Assembly (NCBI GenBank): GCA_038502055.1
Contig: JAXRKN010000037.1
Span: forward strand, 2,108,001-2,172,000
From: Tanytarsus gracilentus
Lineage: Eukaryota; Arthropoda; Insecta; Diptera; Chironomidae
Length of the DNA stretch: 64,000 nucleotides
Direction: 5' to 3'
In this document: piece after piece, positions 13,078 to 26,005 of the stretch
Numbering within the stretch: the stretch's first letter is position 1
How the letters are laid out: the number at the start of each line of letters is the position of its first letter
The notes under the pieces: generated by a model
What the model saw: only the letters and a program-made list of their open reading frames with translations
What the model was told of the DNA's origin: nothing
Database searches by the model: none
Made by a program: the position numbers and the translations under genes

Positions 13078-13115
13078 GACTGATATTGCAGTAGAAAATT
13101 GATAGCTAATTTATA
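13078..13115 (-). promoter_or_regulatory. Core promoter of the serine protease (TATA + Inr)
   Basis: On the minus strand TATAAATT runs from 13115 to 13108 and an initiator TCAGTC from 13083 to 13078, with A+1 at 13081. The TATA lies about 34 bp upstream of A+1, slightly long but usable. This leaves a 32-nt 5' UTR before the ATG at 13049. Confidence 0.55.
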
Positions 13116-16100
13116 GGAAAGTGGAATCAAAGCTCATAAAGTGGCAACCTACTAAACTAAACTTGTAAGTATCTTTAGATAATTGAGAGGTAAAATTAAT
13201 TAAATAAATTAATCAGTTTAATGAACTTCAGAACTCAAAACTTAATTATTTTCAAGTGAATTAGAATAAAATAATCTAAACATAAAAATTTAATATTCGA
13301 GAAATTTAATTTTTTGTCTTAACGAGAAAGTTAATCGAGGTTAAGCCGCTACCAGAAAATATTCTGTAATTAAATTTATCAAAAAATAATGAAAAGTTAC
13401 AAAATTAATAAAATAATCGAACAAAAATTATTTTACAGCGTGACACAAAAAAACACTTTTAGACATTTATATAATTCTAAAAATATAACTCATAAAAATC
13501 ACAATTCTCTCTTTAATATCATATCGACACTCAACTATTTTTTTTCAATTGCGATGATATTGAACTAAAATTCGCAATAAAAAGTGGATTTAGTTGAGTA
13601 GCTACCAGCGCATAGCAAACAGCATGAGACTAAAACTTTTTATCGTCTTTTTCTTCTCCATGTTTTGTTATTCTTTCGAGTGTCAACATTTATTCAATCA
13701 GAAGATTGTTGAAGATTTTTATTGAAAAGTGTTTTTGAAATTGAAAAACATTCCTCAGCGCCGATGGCATTTCATATCATTAAATCCTTTCTAAATTGAT
13801 TTTTAACGGAGAAGATTATCACGTTGATATTGAATGTGTATAATACCGCAATTAGACATCTGCTCGAGTTCACAAAAATTCGACACACGATAATTTTAAT
13901 ATTTATGACGATTTAATTGTTATTTACATGCAAAATAATTGATTTCTGTGGAGCATAATTGAAATTCACATATATGAAAACTGATAAGATAAGCCAAAAA
14001 ATAATGATAACAAATGTCATTAATTTTACTCGCACCCCGTTAATTTACATGAAACTTTGTGTTTTAATGCAGATGTTTTTTATGCGATAAATACCCACCA
14101 AAAAATTGATAATTAATACACACATTAATCAATCACGGGGTAATCTCGAAATAATTTTATTGATTAACATCAAAAGTTCACAATCATTTAGTGCTCGACT
14201 GATAAAGTCAGAATTTATTTATTAAATGACACACGTAAAATTAATAAGAATTTCAAAGAAATTTTTTTGTAATTAAATTTTTATAAAATTAATTGAGTTT
14301 ATTAATTTTTATTGCAATTTTGCGGATGTAAAATCGGATACTTAAAAAATATTTCTACGTATTCTGGCTTTTTTATGAATTTAAAATCAAACAAATTTAA
14401 ATTTTTATTGATAAGAAAAGTAAATTTAAAGAAGATAAAAACTAAAATATTTTTCAACTGAAATTGAACGTCACTAAATTGATAAAATTCTTAAACACAC
14501 GGCAACATCCAAAAGAACATTCAGATCCTTTTTTGAAGATTTTATCTCACGATTAAAATAATCTGAGGTCAATTAAGATATCGAAATTCACAAAAGCTCC
14601 TGGAGAAATTCAATCTGATTTCAAAGCGCATCACTCAATAATTTCTTCGACCACAAATAAATTTGTTCATGTGAAAATTTCTCCAATTACAATGTTTGAA
14701 ACATGTAATTTCTTCCGCTGAATTAAATGTCAAATTTCCTTCTTCTTCCTTAATCGTTTGGGACCGGCTCTATGTATCGAGAGAGCATAATTATTATCCT
14801 TATGAATGACATTTTGGGCAATTTGCGTCAAACAATTGAAAACGTTACACAATACATAAAAGAAACGACATCAACAACAGTATCAAATTTTCCGTAAAAT
14901 AAGAAATTGTTAAATCGCCTTGTTTGCATGTCAATTTTTATTCTCCTTCTTTTGAATTTGCGAACAAATTAAGTTTCTTTACGTAACCGCCTTCTTCCTG
15001 AATCTCGGCTCAGTGCGTGTATTCAACTTTTTTCCTATCAAATTTTGTAATGGATACAAGTCGAGGGTTGTGATTTTGGGTTTTCGTTAATGTTTAAAAA
15101 TTATTTGAATTTATAAAAAATTAAATGAGTTTCTTCTCCTCGCATTTTAATCTCGCACTCGCTTTATGACAATTTAGCCTCCATATTAAACATTGTTGAT
15201 GTTATTGTGAAAGGAAAAATCATTTTATGAGCGATTAAACTGCCAGCAATTGAGGAGAGAGACTCTTGAGAAAGCAAACTGCTTTATGAGGATTTGAGTC
15301 ACAACCATTCAATTTATGACGACAATTTTGAGCTATTATTAATATATATTTTTATATATTCTGAAAGGAGAGTACTCGTAGGTCTTAATTACAGGATGTA
15401 CGTGTTCATTATTTATTTTGTGTGTGTGGAGACTTTTTTAATCTTTATCCCCTCAGATTTCTTTAATCTATTTTTCTTTCGTCCTTCTGTTTATGGAAGA
15501 AAATCATAAAACAGATGAAGAAAGCTGCCGACAGTCTTGAGAGTTGTTCACTGATATTATTTTCGAAGTCGGTGTTTCTTTCACTCATTGTCACCTCACA
15601 CTTACTTAACTTCATTCACTGAGGTACTTCAATTAAATTTCAATCTCTCTATTGAACATTTTTCTTCTCATCTCTGTTTAATTTAAATCGTGTCCTTTTT
15701 GTATTGTGCAAAAATAATGTAATTTTGTGGGAAAAATTTCACCTCTTCGATTGGAAAAAAATTTGAGTTAAAATTGACGTCGAATAAAAAAATACAAAAG
15801 TTCATAAAAAATTTCCCACAAAATTACCCTTAGCATTTTTGTCGCACAGAAAAATTCGCTCAAATGTTAAAAACGAAATTTCTTACACTCAAATGAATTT
15901 TTATAAAAAACCTGCCTCATTCGCAGCATCGTCGATGTGAATTTCATCATAAATCGATGAAAGAAAAACGCGGAACTGAATTTTTTATCCATTGTGTTTG
16001 CAATTAATTTCCAATTTGTGAGTTCATTTTACTCTCACTCGTGTGGTATGAAATTCATAAGCGACTAGTTTTTTTTATTATCGGCAAAATTGAAATGTTT

Positions 16101-18748
16101 GACGTGATTTTTTTTCATCGATGTTGTGTTGATTGAGGCATTTTGCGAGGATATTTCTGAGGGCGAAAGTTGAGTCAATAAAATTAAAAAAAATCGTATT
16201 GCACATTTTACAAAAGGGGTTGATTAAAAATGAAATTGCAGACTTATCTTTTGATGAGAAAAATTGTGAATTTATGCAATTTCAAAATTAATTTACCTTT
16301 TTAAATGTGGTGACAAAAATGCGGTATTTTCTTTAATGTATTGTGGGTAATTGTCGATACCGATAAAGACCTCTTAAGATTTATTTTATGAATAATAAAA
16401 CTCCTATTTGTTCATGTCAAGAGCATCTTAACTGAATAGATGAAGAAGTGTGTAGGTGAGGAAAAAGTGAGCAAGATTTTTTTGCTCTCATTCCATTTTC
16501 AAAAACCCTCTTCGTCGACTGTACATACTCAGCATACACAATGCAGAACACATTAGTGTATTAATGTGTTATTATTTGAGTTAAGTAGCATTAAGCGCTT
16601 CATGAATGAGAAATATGCAGGGAGGAATGAAGAGCAGGCACAAAAAGGGATAAAAGAAAAAATTTCATCCTCGCTACGATCCTTGACAACACTTGAATAT
16701 ATTTTTACAACAATAGACGGCAAATTTGCAATTTATCCGCTTGATTTGCCTCAATTTTTATGCCTTTAATAAAGGCTGAGATTTTTTCTAATTTTCTCAT
16801 CAACTTCACACGTGAAAGGTGACAAAAAAATTCTCCATTAATGGACTTTAATGAGATCAGGATGGACACCTTTTTAAAAAATAATCATTAGCATCTCATT
16901 ACATGCTCCAATGGATCATTTCACAAGAGAAAAAAAATCTCTTCAAGAGACATCAAAAAAAATCGAGTAAGATGAAGAAAATTTAATTGCTGCTATTTAT
17001 ACACCAAAACATTCACTTCATATCGACCTCATGCTGTTCTCTCTCTTTCCCTCCTTAAGAGTCTCTCACATAATCAATGTTCGGCTCAAGTATCCATGTT
17101 TTTTGAACCAAGAAATTAAATAAAGATTATAAAGTGCCTTCCGCATCTTTAAGCTGCATGACGAGAATGGAAATTTTATTGTTACAATTTTTATTCAATC
17201 GCTCGTGTCCCGCTGAGTGAACGATCTAAAGATTTTGGTTGAAATATTTTTAATGAAAGAAATTAAAACTTCCGTTGTGATTTTCATAATTGACAAATTT
17301 GAAATTTTTTAAATTAAATCGATCTCAATAAATTTCATGCCATGTGCCGCATTCAAATTCAAGTACTACCATTTTAATTCAATTAACATGTTCAAAATTT
17401 CCTCTCAATCATTTCGAAATAAATCATTAAAAGCATCATAGAAGAAAACAATGCGAAGCACTTGAAAAATAATTTTCAACGACTTTTTAAATAATTTTTC
17501 AACTGTCAAGGAGCTGTTGAACAAATGTCACCGAAAGTGAAAAATCATGTGCGAACAAATGAGCGCGAGCGTGCGTGTTTGCAAATTTACACTTGAGGCT
17601 ATCATGAAAAGTCATTAATTTGAGTCTTGTTAAAATGAGCGATGTAAAAATTCAAGGAAAAATTTTAAGTGAATGTTTGGACGTGAAGATCATTATGACT
17701 TTCGTCAGGTAGTCAAATCTCTCACGCATTACACAATTATGAAAACATTCCAAAATATCTCTCAACGCAACATTTTGATAATCATAAAAAATTTCCTTTT
17801 CACCTTTTTCAAACTCTCGCGAGAAGCAGCGGAAAAATCAAATAAATTTTCATTTCAATATGCGCTGGCATTCGGCCAAGTCGAGATCAAACACTCGACT
17901 CGTGAAATATTTCATTCATGATTTTTCCTCTTGCCTCGTGGTTTCACGCAATTTTCATCTCATTTGTGATCAAACGTGCTGTCATGTGGCAAAACGATGA
18001 AAAAAAAAGTTTCATTACTATCCAAATTAACATTGTCTCATTTCTGTCCATCCACGCACACACATCTCTCTAATTAGAGTTTAAGTGGAAAAGTGTCTCA
18101 TGCAAAGAATTTGAAGAAGCATGCAGGAGATTCTTTTTAAACATATTCGTCGTCATCAACGCCTTATATGGTCATGAATTATGTTTTCCTCTCATAATAC
18201 ACTCACATCCACAGCACATGTGTGAGCTCTTAAAGATGTTGCTAAAAATAAAGTCAGACGCGTGTAAAATCCCTCGAAACTGAAACTTTTTTTCAATAAA
18301 TTGAAAATGAATTTTTTATACTTGCGCCATTTATTAAATTTTTATTTTAAAATATAATTTATACATAACAAAATATAAGACAAAATTGCACTTAATCTTA
18401 AAATTTGTCCTTCGTTTGCTGTTGTTCTTTTTTATTTCATAAAGGTTCACGCAAAATCAAATATCTTGATGGTAAAATTCTCTTTTCACGGGATGATGAT
18501 TGCAATTATTTTCCATTGTAATTTATTTATTTTTTACGTGCACACACACACAATTCACTCTTGGCAGTTGAATGATGTTATTCTCTCTCGTTCATGAAAT
18601 TTAAAATTGTGAATTGTTTAGATTAAAAAAATATCTTTGGTTTCTTATTCGATATCAATTGAAAGTATGTGGGAGCGATCTTTAACTTCTCAAATTCTCT
18701 TATATCGCGATTAAAATTAAAGTGATGTTGTTGTTGTTTATCGTTAAT
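13116..18748. other. Intergenic region between protease and actin genes
   Basis: About 5.6 kb of AT-rich sequence. Open frames at 15294-15509, 16566-16769 and 17673-17921 show no domain or codon signature. The right end (about 18300-18748) should hold the actin 3' UTR; several minus-strand AATAAA/ATTAAA-like signals occur near 18330 and 18520-18540. A short CA run is at 18540-18551. No tRNA or transposon was recognised. Confidence 0.5.
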
Positions 18749-20539
18749 TTAGAAGCACTTGCGGTGAACAATGCCTGGGCCTGATTCGTCGTATTCTTCC
18801 TTCGAGATCCACATTTGTTGGAAGGTTGAGAGTGAAGCCAAGATTGATCCTCCGATCCAGACGGAGTATTTACGTTCTGGTGGAGCGATGATCTTGATCT
18901 TGATGGTTGATGGAGCCAAGGCAGTGATTTCCTTTTGCATACGATCAGCAATACCTGGATACATGGTGGTGCCTCCTGACATGACTGTGTTGGCGTACAA
19001 GTCCTTACGGATATCAACGTCGCACTTCATGATTGAGTTGTAGACTGTCTCGTGGATGCCGCATGACTCCATACCCAAGAATGATGGTTGGAAGAGAGCT
19101 TCTGGGCAGCGGAAACGTTCGTTACCGATTGTGATGACTTGTCCATCGGGCAATTCATAAGATTTTTCGAGAGATGTTGAAGCTGCAGCTGTAGCCATTT
19201 CTTGCTCAAAGTCGAGGGCAACATAGCACAATTTCTCCTTAATATCACGGACAATTTCACGCTCAGCTGTGGTTGTGAATGAATATCCACGTTCGGTCAA
19301 GATCTTCATCAAGTAATCGGTCAAATCGCGACCGGCCAAATCGAGACGAAGGATGGCATGTGGAAGAGCATAACCTTCATAGATTGGCACGGTGTGTGAC
19401 ACACCATCTCCTGAATCCAAGACAATACCAGTGGTACGACCTGAAGCGTACAATGAGAGAACGGCTTGGATGGCGACATACATGGCTGGTGAGTTGAAGG
19501 TTTCGAACATGATTTGTGTCATCTTCTCGCGGTTAGCTTTTGGGTTCAATGGAGCCTCAGTGAGGAGAACTGGATGTTCTTCTGGAGCGACACGAAGTTC
19601 ATTGTAGAAAGTGTGATGCCAGATCTTCTCCATGTCATCCCAGTTTGTGATGATACCGTGCTCAATTGGGTACTTCAAGGTGAGGATACCTCTCTTTGAT
19701 TGAGCCTCGTCACCGACATACGAGTCCTTTTGACCCATACCGACCATGACACCTTGATGGCGTGGACGACCGACAATGGATGGGAAGACGGCACGTGGAG
19801 CATCATCTCCGGCGAAGCCAGCCTTGCACATTCCTGAGCCTGTATGAGATGAAAAAATTTTAATTAAAATTACATTCTTGCATAATTGGATGAGTGAATT
19901 GCAATTTTTTCATCTAACTCTTGCATAATTGCGAAAGTAATAATTTAAAAATAAATCATCACGAAAATTGGAAAAAAATATTGAGGCAATTTTTCAAAGT
20001 CTCAAAATAAATTTATCTTTTAGCAACGATTAAAGTGAAATAAATTTTGATATAAATTGGGAAATGAACTAATGAGAATTTATGCATCGAGTTGGTGACA
20101 AAAGGCTAAATTAGAACATCCTCATTTTTAGAGAAAATATTTTAGTGCGTCAATTAAGTTTTTTTAGGCAACTTAAAAAATTTCTTTTAAATTTTTGATT
20201 TAAAAAAATATTGAATTAAAATTCTTAATAATTTTTTTCACATTAAAACTTTTTCTAAATTATTTTTCACGCCTTTCACTTTTTGATGAATTAATTTTAA
20301 AATTAAACCAACATAAATTTTTTTATTTTTGAATATTTTTAATGGTCCACGACTAAACTTTTTCATCTTTTTTCACAAATTATTCCATGTGCACAAAAGT
20401 AAACTTGTTTAGACACTTTTATGGTCCATTTAAATTATTAATTAGCGAAATAAATTGTAATCCATTAAGCTTTTTTTGATTTAATATTTTTTAACGCACC
20501 GTTGTCAACGACTAATGCTGCAACATCATCATCACACAT
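18749..20539 (-). CDS. Act57B: Muscle actin (Act57B-type)
   Basis: Actin of exactly 376 aa, an ATP-binding filament subunit of sarcomeric thin filaments. Exon 1 coding is 20539-20500 ([13 protein letters not shown] plus the first base of a Gly codon) and exon 2 is 19839-18749, separated by a 660-bp intron with a GTGCGT donor and an ACAG acceptor. The intron interrupts the Gly at codon 13 of the processed protein, a position I recall for Drosophila Act57B. All family blocks are present: phosphate loop [19 protein letters not shown], the hydrophobic [10 protein letters not shown] segment and the C-terminal HRKCF. The MC- N-terminus implies the usual insect Met-Cys processing. The reading frame is intact. 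The symbol rests on family identity plus the neighbouring hbn/Rx/otp cluster; a different muscle-actin paralogue is possible. Confidence 0.93.
19840..20499 (-). other. Actin intron 1
   Basis: A 660-bp AT-rich intron that splits codon 13 (Gly) after its first base. It contains no open frame or repeat of note. Confidence 0.9.
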
Positions 20540-20626
20540 TTTGAATAGAATTTAAATTTAACTAAGACCGTCTGCACACCACAAAATCAAAACTTGGAAT
20601 TGTCTCGGATTGATGGGTGCACAGGA

Positions 20627-20636
20627 CTCTTATATA
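20627..20636 (-). promoter_or_regulatory. Act57B: TATA box of the actin gene
   Basis: TATATAAGAG reads on the minus strand from 20636, in a locally GC-richer context. Transcription would start near 20605-20611 (an initiator-like CATCAATC is at 20614-20607), giving a leader of roughly 70 nt to the ATG at 20539 without needing a separate leader exon. The start site is inferred. Confidence 0.65.
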
Positions 20637-20764
20637 CCTCCGGCTCCCGCACAATACTAATTAAATAAAAATTCTCTTCTTAAGACAACTACAAACTAAT
20701 GAGCTGATGAAGAGAATATATGAGTAAATTGGAGAGAAATTTGAATATATGCTCATATGTTCTG

Positions 20765-20774
20765 TTATAAATAG
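20765..20774. promoter_or_regulatory. Act57B: Candidate MEF2 site upstream of actin
   Basis: TTATAAATAG is a perfect match to the MEF2 consensus YTAWWWWTAR, about 130 bp upstream of the TATA box. Drosophila Act57B is, to my knowledge, a direct MEF2 target. Binding here is inferred from motif and position only. Confidence 0.45.
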
Positions 20775-20796
20775 AAAATATACATTTTGTCCGGCA

Positions 20797-20806
20797 CCGT
20801 ATATGG
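20797..20806. promoter_or_regulatory. Act57B: CArG-like (SRF-type) site upstream of actin
   Basis: CCGTATATGG differs from CC(A/T)6GG by one base and lies about 160 bp upstream of the actin TATA box, 22 bp from the MEF2-like site. CArG boxes are typical of muscle-actin promoters. Confidence 0.35.
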
Positions 20807-22081
20807 AATGGAAGCCACAACTGCTCTCTTTCTCTCGCTCTCGAAAATCTTAAAGACGTGCATCATGCGAGGATTTAAGACTGTAGTTGAGAGGGTGAAT
20901 AAATAAACATATGTTAAACTACTGTTTTAACTTTTAGTCAAACATCTTGTGTGATGACGAAAATCGTCTTTAGCAACTGAAACACATATGGAGAAAAAAA
21001 GTCAAATCTGTATTTGTTTTTCGAGAGAGAAAAATGAGCAAATCTTCAAATACTTTTTTAAAATAAGAAAATTAGAATTGACATTTGAAAATTCTGAAAA
21101 ATTTATTTAAAATTTGATTTCTTTAAAAATGCCGAAATAAAAATTTATTCTACAAACAGCTCATTAAATTTTGTCTCCCCATAATTCTTCTCAAAATTGC
21201 CGAGCGACAAGAAAAACATTAATTTTTTCAACAAAAACTCATCGCAAAGCTATTCCAGAAATTTTTTCCACCACTCAGCCGCTCATCTTGAAATGAATTT
21301 TGAGTTATGCACATGACGGAAGAAGAAAAATATGAAAATTCTTGAAAGTGATCCAGAAAGACGATCGTCGCCGAGATTCTTACATCACGTTCACGTTCTA
21401 GTTACCCATGAGAGACTCTCGACCACCATCGAGAAGGAGAAAAAAATTTCCCGCGCTTAATAAATATTTTTAGAGCTCATTTACCAACATTCGCTCGATT
21501 TCAATCTCTTAATTTAATTTGAGCCTCGAATCAATGACGATATATTATTTCAGTTCGTGCGAAAAACTTGCTCTCCTTAAAAAGTAAACAAAAAATCGCG
21601 ATGAGGTTTTTAATGAATGAAAATCTAATTATAAAATTTATAAAAAAAATTATTTCAAACCATCTTAAATTATCTAATGAGACCAATTTAAATTTTTTCA
21701 AACAAAATATTTTTTTGATTAATTAAATTTTGTTTTTAAAGATAAATTCCTGAAAATAAAAAAAATAAAAATTTTCATGAAAATATCATCATTTTCCTCC
21801 ACGCCAAACAAAATTATTCCTGCTTTAAAATTTATTTTGTGTCAAAATATTTCATGAATGAATAAAATTATGAATATCATTTCACATTAATCTTTCCTAG
21901 TTCTAAATTATCATAATATTAGCTCACATATGCAAAGGAAGTGACGACGAGAAAGCCATCAACCAATTAAGTCTTTCATCATTTCTTGAATTATAATTAC
22001 ATCAAAATAAATAATGAATGATGATGCATTACATGAGTCTTTTTTGCGAGAAAAAATCTGTACACGGCGTTGCCATTTCTA

Positions 22082-22228
22082 ATAGCTCCGCTGTCTTAGA
22101 TTAATACCCTCCATGCATAATTTCTGAATAAAAAAGTTCAATACATAGAAATAAACAAAATAATTTTTTAAAAAAAATTCAAATTTATGAGTTGGGAGGA
22201 ATTCAAAATTAATACATAGCGGAGCTAT
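22082..22228. repeat. Short inverted repeat pair
   Basis: ATAGCTCCGCT at 22082-22092 and its exact reverse complement AGCGGAGCTAT at 22218-22228 bracket 125 bp of AT-rich DNA. A related AGCGGAACTATAA occurs at about 39892-39904, beside Rx exon 5. It could be a remnant of a tiny TIR element or a chance pair; no target-site duplication was evident. Confidence 0.3.
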
Positions 22229-22502
22229 AATTTAATAACTTGTGACTAATTAATCACGGTTTTTACGTTAGCTGATATTTAATAAAATATTTAAGTATAA
22301 AGTCACACCTAATTATTACTTAAATTAAATTGTGTATCCTAGAAAACCATAAAATTTAAATTATGAAACTCTCTTTGTGGTTGTTAAAACGCATTTTTTA
22401 AGTTTTCACATAAATTATAAAAGCAAACAAATTTGACTTTTCTACTTTCTCGCAAAAAATTTAAAATTAGACGTTTAAGCTAAATGAGCGAAATTTGACT
22501 CT

Positions 22503-22781
22503 TCAAAATGACATTTGGTTCGCATTTTCTAACGCAGAACCTGCTGTCTGTCGAAAGGAAGAAAAATCATATGATAATTTTGCTGTAACGACATTCTTGG
22601 CACATGTGCAACCATCAAGTGAAAAATACTCTATGACTTTTAAGTTGTGAGAATTAGCAGAAGTAATGCCATTTAAGGAAATGCAGGAGATCTCAGAAAC
22701 TTTGTTAATATTTGAAAAAATATAGAAATACAATGTTGCCAAATTTTTATTAAAAAATCCATTTGCTTCGTCAGCGGTCAT
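22503..22781 (-). CDS. Uncertain 92-codon open frame, possible small gene or remnant
   Basis: The frame begins at an ATG at 22781 (MTADEANGFFNKN) and includes the stretch SLDGCTCAKN and a Ser/Phe-rich C-terminus. Its amino-acid use is less AT-biased than random open frames nearby. There is no signal peptide or recognised domain, and no convincing promoter. It is isolated between the actin promoter and the Rx 3' end. It may be a genuine short protein, an exon remnant or chance. Confidence 0.2.
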   Translation of the reverse strand: MTADEANGFFNKNLATLYFYIFSNINKVSEISCISLNGITSANSHNLKVIEYFSLDGCTCAKNVVTAKLSYDFSSFRQTAGSALENANQMSF

Positions 22782-25572
22782 TAACACTCATTTCAATTTT
22801 CAAGTACATTCAAATTTTATGACACTCCCCAGAACTATTTGAAGTTCATTGTAAATCTAAATAAAATACTCGAAATTAATTTCCAAAAAACTCGCAAGCG
22901 CCACACGCGTAAAAATGTAAAAAGAAGCTGGAGCGCTTCATGAATCACTAATTTATTTAAGATTCATTGTGAGAATCCGGGGGCTGATGAAAATTAGTTC
23001 GTTCAGTGATATTTGGGGAAATTCCTCACACACATCTTCACCAACATTTTCTTATAAACGCGTTTGAACGTGATTTTTTATCACAAACACATTCAAAGGT
23101 GTGTGGAAAAGTTTTTCATGCACGTTTTTAGTTGAGTAAGAAAAATGTAAAATCTCACAAGATTATTCACAAATTATTTTTTGTTTATGAATCAGTGTAA
23201 GATGATTTCATCATTGACGCAAGAAAGGGAAAATTCAATATCACCGAAAAGAAATTCTAGCGAGACAAATTTTTGTGACTTTTCTTAAAAATCAAGTCAC
23301 CAAAAATATTCGTGCCCCACACAGAGTTGACATCACAAAAAAGAGCGAAAACTTAAATAAATTAGCTGTTTAAAAATAAAAAGAATTGATGGCTTGACGA
23401 TAGCGAGTAGCTGCTTTGAAGAAGAACACGCCGAATCTATCAATGTTATAGCGCTGAAATATTTTTGGCAAACTTTCTCACGAGATAGCGAAAAAATTTA
23501 TTTTTTTCTCAGTTACTAATCGTGTAGACTGTCGTTGTTTGGGTTTTCAAATGTGTGGACATCAAAATATTTATATTATGACATAAATCGTCCGACTGCT
23601 GCTGTGTAAGGTTAACGATTGGTCACAAAGTGATTTATATTTACGATATGAACTTAATAGGATAAAATTTCAAATTTCCAATTTCACTGCACGCAAAATT
23701 TCTCATATCCGTATGAAATTATAGCTCTATTGACGTTGTATGAAATCAATCAATAAAATTTAATTTAAAGTTTTGCCGCAATATAATGAGAGAAAATAAT
23801 TTTCAAATAAAACTCAAATTTTCCAATTCAATAAAAATCAAATAAAATCAAGTTGCATGAAAAATAATTTTAAAATAATTTACAAAATCTTTCAAAACGT
23901 CCCTTGCTGTTCATTTCAAAAGTTTATGTCAAATAAATGTTGTCATAAACATGAAATGTGGGATGAAATTGCCTCGTGTAAATAACTTTTAAAAAACCTC
24001 TAATAATTTTATTTTATAGTATCAAAAAAGTTTGAGGACCTCCACCTTAGATTCTTCAAATTTTTCACACCACGCGTCTCTCTTACAGTGAAATTCTTCC
24101 ATCGTTTGCTTCAAAATCCATCCACACATCCATAAAAGGATAACAAGAGAATCAAAGCGAAAGTTTTATGAAGAGTGTGAGAAATTAATAATCCTCAAAG
24201 CACCACACACGCTGTAAATGCTAAATTATTTTCACTCACTTCGTCTGAGTTATTAACTTCATAATATTTTTCTGTGTTGGCTTTTCAATTGAGATATTAA
24301 TAAATAATAAATCTTTCATGAGTGAGAAATCAAAATAGGTGGAAAATTATGAGAAAGAGTTGAGGCAAGTTGTGGAATTTTATATTTAAAAAATGAAATA
24401 TTTATTTTTTAATAATTTAAATATTTGTCAATTTTTTTTAATAAATTTATTTAAATAAAAAAATATTTCCATCCCTTGAATTTCACTAGTTTTCTATTGA
24501 TAGAAGCTGAGAAAAAGGGTTCAATAATATCAAAACCCAATAAAGAAATTTTACCATCCGATTTTCGGTCAGTTTATTGAAATTGATTGCCTTGTAGCTT
24601 GGGGGAGGATAATAATGGAAGTAAACTAATGTTAATATCATTGAGTTTTATTAGCCTTAATCCCAATTTTATTAAATTCTCATCATTTCAAAAAATATCT
24701 TTGATATTTACATTTCAATTGTTATCCGATTCATGTGATTTTGCAACACAATTTTTCCTGTGAGGGAGAGACAAATGACACATGACCTAAAGTAAATAAA
24801 CACGAAAAAATATTTTGTTGTTGTTTGATTAGCTCGCTCATTTCCCAGCCTGTGCATTCAATTGATTTAATTAAGTTTCATATTTGTCCCATAATGAATT
24901 CTGTAAGCATCAAATTGTTCTTTCACTCTCAATTTCAACGTCATTTAGCTATGCATTAATTTTTAATTGCATGTGTTCGCTAGACTTGAGTATGTGCGCT
25001 GTTATTAAGTCATTTTCCTTTCTTTTCGTCTGTGATTTAAATTTTTTAAATTCTTCATTTTTTTGCCTGCTTGAAGTCTCCGTTGTGTGTATCCAGAGAA
25101 ATTAAAATAATCTTTAAGTGCGAGCAGATGTATTGTAAATTTGTAAAGTGGCTGTTCGATAAGTTTTTACAGGCCCTCACCCTATTAGCGAAGACTCTAA
25201 GCAAAGACACAAATTTGAATTTGTAAAATACGTTACAAGAAAAACATTCAGCCCTGAGGTAAAATCATAATTAATGATTGAAACAAATTTTAAAGCAATT
25301 TAATTTTTTCAATTTTTTAAATTTTTGAAAAATCAAAATTAATTAAAAATTTAATAAAAATAAAAATAATTTGAAATATTTTTTTAATCAAAAAATTATT
25401 TTAATAGTGTTAGAAATTTTTACCAACATATTTAACTATCCAAAATTGTGTTAATTTGATAAAAATTGGTCATTAGTTCCTCAATTTTTTGGCAGCAGTT
25501 AACAATAATAAAAATCACTCGACCGTGGCTAGTGAACATATTGTTGTAGATCTTATCGCTTACTAATACTTT

Positions 25573-26005
25573 CGTGATGATACTTCCTCTTTGGTTGTTA
25601 ATATTCATAGTCTGAATCATCATCAGATAAGACAATATCAACACCTCTAAACAATGAAATTATCTGTAATTAGAGAATTTTTATCGTTGTAATGTGAAAC
25701 GCCGCTGTAATTATGGTTGATATTAAATTTTCGGTAAGGACGAGTGTCTTACCTCAATAATGAGTGTGCAATTAAGTGACTGAAAGAAAACCATTTCATT
25801 AATTGAAACACCACTAATTTTGTTACATTTTGTACATTTTCCATGAATTTTTTATTTCTCCGAAAAAATTTATTCTCTATCAACCTCATCAATATTACAT
25901 TTGAAACATTTTCAATCATAATTATTGCTTTTTTACAAGTTACATTCAATTTTATGCTTCACTGTTAGTAAATTCCAGTCTGTACATTTCTAATAGCAAT
26001 AATGA
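25573..26005 (-). pseudogene. Possible decayed Cys-rich gene fragment
   Basis: On the minus strand one frame reads a series of CxxC-like pairs (KCFKCN, then KCTKCNKISG) interrupted by several in-frame stops. It continues as a stop-free stretch with NEMVFFQSLNCTLIIE, a GTAAGA donor near 25756 and an acceptor TTACAG near 25662. The following segment continues in frame with RGVDIVLSDDDSDYEY and a stop at about 25573. The acidic C-terminus and matching splice phases look protein-like, while the stops suggest decay. The family is not recognised. It lies about 300 bp downstream of the Rx stop codon, so it could overlap the Rx 3' UTR. Confidence 0.22.

Noticed and set aside
12836..13130. Longer N-terminus of the protease starting upstream of MKLFAF
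   Set aside because: It would place the signal peptide internally and start upstream of the predicted transcription start at 13081.
18700..19699. Several open frames on both strands over the actin gene
   Set aside because: They are shadows of the conserved, GC-richer actin reading frame at 19839-18749.
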